Position numbers and translations under genes: made by a program. Source: Monodelphis domestica (Eukaryota > Chordata > Mammalia > Didelphimorphia > Didelphidae). Taken from it: 64,000 nucleotides of DNA. The first letter of the stretch is position 1, and every line of letters starts with the position of its first letter. Shown here in pieces: positions 47,001 through 56,000 of the stretch. The DNA is taken from assembly GCF_027887165.1 (NCBI RefSeq), contig NC_077228.1, positions 209,720,502-209,784,501 on the forward strand, written 5' to 3'. The notes beneath the pieces were generated by a model. That model was given only the letters and a program-made list of their open reading frames with translations. It made no database searches and was not told the DNA's origin.

Positions 47001-50000
47001 GTAAGGACTAGGCAATAGGGGTTAAGTGGCTTGCCCAGGGTCACACAGCTGGGCTTTTTTTTTTTTAACATGATTTATTATAGGAATTTGTTTTACTTAA
47101 CTATATGTGACTTGTATCAGAGTTTCTCAGTGGGGAGAAGGGGAAGGAAAGTAAGAAAAGGTGAATTTTCTTTAAAAAATTGTTAATTAAAAAATAAACA
47201 CATCTATGAAATGTTACTGTGAATGGTTATTATTGACAGTTTTTACTGTCCCCTGTAGGTTGGTGAAACAGAAACCAGACTAGAGTGTTTGCTAAACAAT
47301 AACAAGAACTCTGACTTCTGTGCTCCCTTGACCTCCTTTGACTGGAATGAGGTAGATCCTTATCTCTTAGGTAAGAGAAGGGAAATGTTATAGGACCTGT
47401 GGCAGGAAATGGAAGAACTTGTACTCTGAGTTGTAAAATCACACTTCTTTCTAACTGTGGGCTTGAGATGCATCTCAGTAAGGGGGGAGGGAAAGTACCT
47501 ATAAGTGTCTACTTTGTGCCAGGCTTTACAGTTCAAATAGAGTGTTGTATTATCTGACCCCTTTACATTTTATATCTTATCTTTTTTACTAGATGCTAAA
47601 TTGATTGAATATAGGGACTGTGTACTAATTGCATAACTTCTATTAATTCACTTATTCACTCTGCTTTACTTTCCTTCTCTGTAAAATTAGTTGGGGGAGG
47701 GGACAAGCATTTATTAAATATCCCCTAAGCCTCAGGCACTGTGTTGTATTATCTTGTTTGGTCATAATAACAACCTTGTGAAGTAAATCACATTTTTAAC
47801 CATATTTTAGAGTTAAGGAAACTGATGCAGGCAAAAGACTTTGCTCAGGGTCACATTGCTAGTAACTTTCTGATGCTAGATTTGAACTTGGGTCTTCCTG
47901 ACTTAGGGCCCAGAATTCTATCCCCTATACCAGTGATGGTGAACCTATGGCATGCAGAGTGCTCTCTGTGGGTACATAGTGGCCACCACCATGCCCCCAC
48001 TCCCCCCTAGTTTGTTACTAGAAAGGCAGAGGGTCTTGGGCAGAGCTGCTCCCTTCCCCCTCCCCACTGTGCATTTTTTCACATCACCCACCCCTCTGCT
48101 CAGCAGCCCAATTGGAGCACCACTTCTCTTCCCTGTATGGGGTAAGGGTGGGGCACAGTACTCAGTCAGGGGGAGGGGGCAGCACTCCATCTTTAAAAGG
48201 TCACTGCACTATACCAACTGCCTAGCTGCTAGGGTTAATATAACAGTTTTAGCTATATTGGTAGATATATCCAACTTCATTGGAAGGTCCTTATACCAAT
48301 GAAAACACAGTTCTGGTCCAAATATGCTTATAATACCTGACTTACAGGGTTGTTGTGAGGAAAGTGTTTTATAAACCTTAAAATCTATCAGTGTGAGTTA
48401 GGATTTTTTATCATGTTATCATGTACTGAGGAAGAGCTCAAGGAATGAATGAATGAATGAATGAATGAATGCATGCATGCATGCATACAGGTAAAGGGAA
48501 GAAACTGAGAATGGAATCATCTCACTTCAGGAAGCTCATTTGTATTGGTTGTTTCAGGTACCTCAAGCATTGATACAACCTGCACTATCTGGGGTCTGGA
48601 GACTGGTCAGGTTCTAGGACGAGTGAATCTAGTATCTGGCCATGTGAAGACCCAGCTGATAGCACATGACAAAGAGGTGATATTTTCATTCTTTTTCTTT
48701 TTCTTTATAGCTTTGTATTTGCTTTGTTATAAACGTCCAACTTTTTCCACTCTCTATTTCCTGGAAATTATATTATACTCTTTACCTTTTTGTGGGAATT
48801 TATATTATATTCTTTACCTTCCTGATTAAATTGAAAATAAGTTGCCTGAGATAAGAGGTCCTAGGTAGAAATTTGCCCTCAGACACTTCATAACTGTGGA
48901 ACCCTGGGCAAGTCACTGAACCCAAATTGCCTATTCTTTACCTCTCTTCTGCCTTGGAAGCAATATATAGTATTGATTCTAAGACAGAAGGTAAAGTTTT
49001 AAAAAAGAAGTTGCCCTATTTAAAAGAAATGATTCACTGTTTTATTGCTCTTGATCAGGGACCTCCCTTTTTGTATAACCTGGGATCTAAGAATGTTTTT
49101 TACGTCTTAAAATTCAGTAAAACTTGATGTTTTAAAATGTCAAAATCATTCTTAGCTCACAGGCCATAGAAAAGCAGGTGCAATGACCATAATTTTCCAG
49201 CCTTTGCTTTTGGTGGTAACTCAAAATGTACTTTGAAAAATTATGTTTATATTTATATGTATATGTTTATTACACCAGCCAAAAAGCTAATTTAATCAAA
49301 AGAAACATTTTATTAAATATCCTTTTCCTCTGACTCCTCCCCATCACTGTTCACATAGAACAACATTATCTTATCCCTAATATTGTTTCTTCATTTTGAA
49401 TCCCTTTGTAGTAAATTACGAGAAAGTGCTCATTTCTGCTCTCTCAGCCTTCATTTCTGTCATTCTAGGTTGAAAGGCCTTGGCCTGTGTTACTTTTTAA
49501 ACATATTAAACAAAAAAAAACTTTCTTGCTTTCTTGCTGTGTTAAGTCAAACTGGGACTTGTTGTGACCAAAAAACATTGTTACCTTCTTGTAAGCAGCA
49601 TTCTTCAGTAACTTTAATATAGAAATAATCAACTTAATGAAACTTGATATTTGAACAAAATGTCCCATCCCTAACTATTTTTTCAAATGTTTTTTATAGA
49701 TTTATAGTTAGCTATTGTTTAATTTTATTCAAAATTAAATCCATTTGGTCATTTCTGTATCTGCATGGGTAGTGACAGGCATAGCTCTTTTTGACTTATG
49801 TAATTGTTGAATTCTAAGCCTTTTTCTGAGTTAGTTTGGAGGCTATCATATATATGTTTACTCTTGTCACTATGATTTCTTTGTGCATTGTTTTTGCTTT
49901 TCTTTCTCACTTTGTCTTAAGCCACCAGAAGATGGTATTGAATTTCTGATCTGAAGAGCTTTGCTTTAAATCTGGGAGCAGAAACTTTAGATTGTAGGTT

Positions 50001-53000
50001 ACTAGTCTACTGATAAAAGGCCAGCCTTTCATTTTCCTCCAGTTATTCCAAAGAGTTAGAAGGGCCTTAGAGATCATCCAGCTCCTCTCCCTCATTTTAT
50101 AGATGAGGAAATGAGAGGTTCACAAAGGTGGCATGACTTACCTGAGGTCATGTAAGTACTTGAGCTGGAACTTGTCTTTTGATTTTAAGCCCATTTTTCT
50201 TTCCCCTGGCTCATGCCTCTCTCTGACTTCCAATAATAAGCTTTGTTATAAGATGACTCAACTTTTTTATCGGGTTACCCTGGGGTTAAATGAAAGAAGT
50301 CTGCCCAGCTGAGAAGACTGAGAAGCTTCTGGGCATCAAAGATTTCTGTATCTTGATCACATGGTAGTAGCCTGCAGTGATCTCTCTGGACTACTGGCCT
50401 AGAAAAAGCTAAACTAGAGAATGGATGCTCTGAGAAAATTGGTCTGAGCCTCCTAGTAGCTTTTGGGGTTTTTGTCTTTTTTTCCCCTCAATCTATGTTA
50501 AAATCAAGGAACCGTGGGCCTCTTCCTTTCTTGGTTTTAGGGTTCTTTCTTAACAGTTGAATTTATGTATAAGTGTTTCTCAGCTAAAGTCAAAGGACTA
50601 ATAAGAGACTTTCTATTTGGAAGATCCTCTGTTATGACTATGTAGTAACTAAAACTGTGAAAAGCTTCTCTGGCCATTGGCCTTGGGATGAGCACTGTCA
50701 AATGTTATGATCTAGAGCTTTCAGTAGTTCTGTTTTCATGATAGTGCCTTTTAATCAAATTTTGATTTCTCACTTTGTCTTTTAGCATTAACCTCCAATG
50801 CCATTTTCAAAAAGATAGAAAACAGATTACTCAGTAGTTGTGTAGTTCTTGTAATCGGTGACTGATTTTATTCCTTAGCTCTTCCTCTTCCCTTCCTCTA
50901 ACATTCCCCATTACAGAATGTGACTGTTTCCTCTAATACTGTTTCACAATTGTCCTCAGTGCTTCATTTCTGGTCTCTTTCCCCTTCTACTTTTTGTGCC
51001 ATGTTCTTTTGCCTGTTTCCTAGATTTCCTTTACTAATTCTTTCCCCTGTTAACACAAGCTCCTCTCAATTTCCACAGATCCTGAAACTTCCATTTGCTA
51101 CCATCAGATGTACTCCAACCTTTTAGTGGTACACAACCTCATCACCTCAGTCCTGGCTATCTTGTTGTAAAATCAATATTTTCTTTTTTTTGAGTAGCTG
51201 AGACAATATTTTTTCAAAGTATTTTACTAGGAGGTGAAGTATTATGAACCCTGACTTTAACATTTGAGAGGAATGTGGCAGTGAATAGTAGATTCCTCAG
51301 AGTTCAGGAGATCCAGTTTCAAGTCTTACCTTTGATGCTTACTGTGATTCTAAACAAGTTATTTAACTTCCAAGCACTCTAGGCAATTTTTTTTAAGACT
51401 TGGGCATTATAGAGAAATTGTCAACCTTCTTTAGTCAAGGGAATTTCCTCACCCACTGCCTATACCAGTGAAATTACAGGTTCAGTCCTTATCCCTATTT
51501 CACTTTATCCCTAACTTTAACTTCTCACCCAGGGATTATTAACCCATAAGCTGACTTTTAAAATATTTTGATAATTTATTTCCTTTGTAATCTTGTATAT
51601 TTTACTTTGTACATTTAAAAACATTACACTGAAAAGTCCATGGGTTCACAAGACTACCAAAAAAGTCCATGGCAGCTAGGTGGCACAGTGGATGGAGCAC
51701 AGGAGTTGGAGTCAGAAAGGCTTGAGTTCAAATCCAACCGCATACACTTACTAGCTGTATGACCCTGGACAAGTCAATTAATCTTTGTCCAATTTTACCT
51801 TTCTCATCTGTGATAATAGCACATACAGGGTTTTGGGGAGGATAAAATGGGCCAGTATTTGTAAAACATTGAAAATCTTAAAATACTGTATAATGCTAGC
51901 TCTTATGGCACACAAAAAGCTTGAGAACACATGTTCTAGTGAAAGATCTATGTGATTAATGCAGTGTCTAAAAGATCTGATTCCTTCCCCTTTGTTTCAA
52001 GTATGTCTGGTAGATGAAAAGGATATACAAACTTTTAGTTCAAGCTGCTTTAGGTTAGTGCCAACTGAAATTTCAGAACTGGTGGTATTCTCCTTTTTTC
52101 TCAGAGCCTTTTTCTAGGAATGGTAGTATTCTCAATTCCTCTTAAGTATTTTTTCCCTAATTTGAACTAAAGACATGAGTTCTCCCCTTTGTTCATGGCT
52201 TCAGGCTCTACTTTAAATCCTATAGGCTTTTGCTCATTTTCTTGCTCTTAGCTCACTTTGTTTGATATGTTCCCAAAGATTTCCTGTCTGGACTCAGGCC
52301 ATCTTTCACCAACATTGGATGTTGTACTCACACTTTCTGTGGTTGTCTGTGACTTACACTGAAATTCTTAATCCTTGCCTCATACTTCTCTTTTTTTACT
52401 GGTTTGTCTGAATCACATTCATTATCTAGTTATTCAGGCCAGTTCTATCCTTTGGTAAAGCTAAGCTCTTTCACATATTCTAAATTTGCATCTTAGCTTT
52501 ATCCTTCCTTCATTGGCCTTTGTGGTGAGTTGCACACCTTTTTGCCCTTGGCCCCATATGTATCACATCAACTCTACTAGATAGCAGTAGGAAGACTCAT
52601 TGTTTCTTCCTGTTTCAAAGCCTTGTATGCACTCCCTTTTGGGCCATCCACTGATTTCCTATTCCTAACCTTAAAGACAGCTCTCAACTCTCAGTTCATG
52701 TATACAGCAGAGATAACTGTTAGGGGCTGAACTCCATTACTGTTGAAACTTCCTGGCTCAGGTTATCGATGTTTTCTAACAACATCACTCAAATGTTCCC
52801 CTCCCTTCTCCCCAACCCCAGGGAAGTAGAAGAATACAATAAGAATAATGAACAACAAATAATGATTTTATATTGAAGGATTCTGTCATAGGAAAAGATT
52901 AAAACTTAACTATATTATGAATACACAATACATTAAATACATTATAGAAACCCTAAAAAAAAGATTTAAATTTGCTTCTGTCTCCTCCATGTTAATGATT

Positions 53001-56000
53001 CTTTGTTAGAGATTTCACTACAGAATTAGAATGGTTATTAGTCTTTATTGTTCTTTCAATTTTTCTGCTGTTAAGCTGATGAGACTACTATATCTGTATC
53101 TCATTCTGTGATCCTTAGTGTTAATGTTGTTATTAATATTTTAGTCATGAACTCTCCGGGACTAGTTTTCTGAACCCGGACAAGTGAAAATGATTAAGTA
53201 ATTATAGTCCTCAGATAGTACATGCTTGCTAATCTAATAGCAGAGCAAAGACTGGTGATTGTGCCCTGGCTTCCATTGTGCTCCAAACATGAAGAATAAT
53301 GCTTAAAATATCTACACTATATGGGACAGCAGAATTATCTGCCCTTGGTTGGGGGGTGAGGTAGGGAAGAAAGTGCTAGTGGAGTGGTTTATGACCTGTA
53401 GACTGTCGTTAGTCTTATATGGCAGGAGATCATTTGCAAAGTATTCACCTCCTGATGTGTCAAAAACCTAGCAGGGTTGGTCCCCTGGGACTTGGATGAC
53501 ATGGAGATTGCAGATTTCCCTGCTGGAAAAGAAAAAGAGAGGACTAGTCTTTTGTTCTGACAGTTTTTTCTTATCTCTGAGCAGGTCTATGACATTGCAT
53601 TTAGTCGGGCCGGGGGCGGCAGGGACATGTTTGCTTCAGTGGGTGCAGATGGTTCTGTGCGGATGTTTGATCTCCGCCATCTAGAACACAGCACCATCAT
53701 TTATGAAGACCCACAGCATCATCCCCTGCTACGTCTCTGCTGGAACAAGCAGGACCCTAACTATCTAGCTACAATGGCCATGGATGGAATGGAGGTGAGT
53801 TCTTCTTCCTTTTGGAAACCTATTTAGTCTGTTAGGTTGGCAGATGTTCAATCTACATACTACTCAATACCCATTGCACATTGGTTTTGTGGACTGGAAT
53901 TATAGCTAAAAACCCCTTTGAGTCCTCTTCTATCATTTTGATAAGTATGCTTGTGGTCACTTGGGAAAGATTTTAACTTTTTTTAATCCAGGCAACTTCT
54001 TCATTCATCCATCTGAAATAGACATTACCCACTCCTCATTTCTTCATACTGTCCTTTGAAAAAAAATAAATGAGTTACGGGTAGAGGTAGGTTAAAGCAG
54101 CAACTACTATATGTAGCACAATTTCAGTGTTACTACAAAAAAAAGATTTCCATTTTCTTTCATTGTCTAAATGCAAATGAAAATTCTGGCTCTTTTTCTC
54201 AGCTCCTTTGGCAAAACACAGGAAATCAGTATCTTATTCTCTTAGCTAAGTATGCACATAATTCCCACTATAGGCAGCTACATGGAGTATGCAACAAATT
54301 CCCTGTACTTGTCACTTATTTCTGTTCTGCTCTTATCTTGTGCATAAACTGCCTTATGTAACTTTAAGTGCCATAGTACATACAGTTCTCCCTTTACATA
54401 AATGGATCATTCCACATACTTCTACCTAAAACAGTTTTTTTGTAATACAGATTTGCTGCCAACATGGGAAGAGGGAAGGAGGGAAAAAGGAAGGAAAGGG
54501 GCCAGCACACAATTCAAGGACATATGTGGAGACTGGGGACAGAGAATCAAGGGCGGAGGGAGGAACATTTAGGGGCAAGTGTCAGTCATGTTACAGGAGG
54601 AAGAACAACAGCCATTTCTGGAAGCCTTGGGGGAGAGGGGGGGTGTAGGAGCCTTTTAAAGTGATTAGAGGCGCATAACTACCAGGTATCTTTTAAATAT
54701 ATATGTAGAAAAAGGAATGCTTTAAAATGAAATGTTTCCTTCTGTAGTCTGCATTATTTTCTCCTCTCCCTGAAGTTAATAGTATATTTTTTTTTTTACT
54801 CTTTCCCACAGGTGGTAATTTTGGATGTACGAGTTCCCTGCACCCCCGTTGCTAGGTTAAACAACCACCGAGCATGTGTCAATGGCATTGCCTGGGCCCC
54901 ACATTCATCTTGCCACATCTGTACTGCAGGTAAGCAGGGGAGAGAAGCAAGATGGGGAGAGGGAATTTCTCTCCCTTTCTTTTTGACAGTAATTTATCTG
55001 AATAAAACAATGAAGTTTCAGAGCTTTACATAAAGTAACTTAACCAGAACTTTCCTTGTTCTTGTGAAACTTGTGAAATGAGAGTAGTCCTTCAGCATGG
55101 AATTATAAACACATAGATTTAGAATTGGAAGAGACTTCAAGATCATCCAGTCTATCCCTTTTATTTTATAGTTTAGGAAATTGAGACCCTCAAAGGTTTA
55201 GTCACTTGCCCAAGTTCCTGCTCATAGCAAGTGGTTTGTCCTGGGCATTCATATCTGTTAGGATAGGAAAGAGGTTCCAGATCCAATAGCCTTTGGAGCT
55301 ATATAAGAACTGACTTAGGTCCCTACTGAAGTAAAGCATCTCTCTTAGATTTAACCCATTATGGAGTTCTGAATGTTTACAGTGGTCCAAAATACACTTA
55401 AATGGGCAGTAGAATGAGTTTTTTAATTCTTGCTTTGATGTTTACCAGAAGGACCATCCCTTTAAATATGCTAACTTGTTAACTTACCTTTGAGTCATTG
55501 GGGAAAATATTGACAACAGACTTCGGAAGTGTCAACTTGAGGGTTTTTTTGGTCCAATTTCCTTACTTATAAAATTTCTCCTGCTCAGTAGTAGAGAGCT
55601 CAGTCACTTCAATTACCAAAAAAATATTTCATTATAATGTTTTATGTGGAGTTTTCAACAATGTGAAAGTTCATTACATTGCTTGTAAGAGAATAACAGC
55701 TCATATTTATATAGGAGAACCATACAGGACATAAGGTCAATTAAGATGTATCAGTGCCATTTGTTTGTTTTTTTATCATTAATTTCCATAAACTCTCTAT
55801 TTTAATTAAATCCTCTACCAAATTGAACCCAAAGACAAGCAAAAATACCTAGTACAGTGACTGTTTCTGGCAAATGTAGAAAAGATCTTGCCCTGCTGGA
55901 CCCTTGCCTTCCTTTTCAGAGAAGGAAAGTATTTTTTGGTTTCTCAGAGTTTTGGCTGCATTTTAGTAATCTTCTCATTTATATTTTAGGAGCAATTAAT

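Larger units (their letters stand above)
47371..48557 (+). other. DCAF7: DCAF7 intron 3
   Basis: GT-AG intron holding a MIR-like SINE split by a hAT element (47780-48235) and a short GAAT/GCAT repeat at 48443-48486. Confidence 0.9.
48677..53584 (+). other. DCAF7: DCAF7 intron 4
   Basis: GT-AG intron of 4.9 kb with a weak donor. It holds SINE copies at 48845-48998, 50050-50200 and 51663-51905. The rest is AT-rich with no recognised feature. Confidence 0.88.

Noticed and set aside
54464-54664. G/A-rich open frame in DCAF7 intron 5
   Set aside because: Low complexity, no splice signals of quality, and not present in known DCAF7 proteins.
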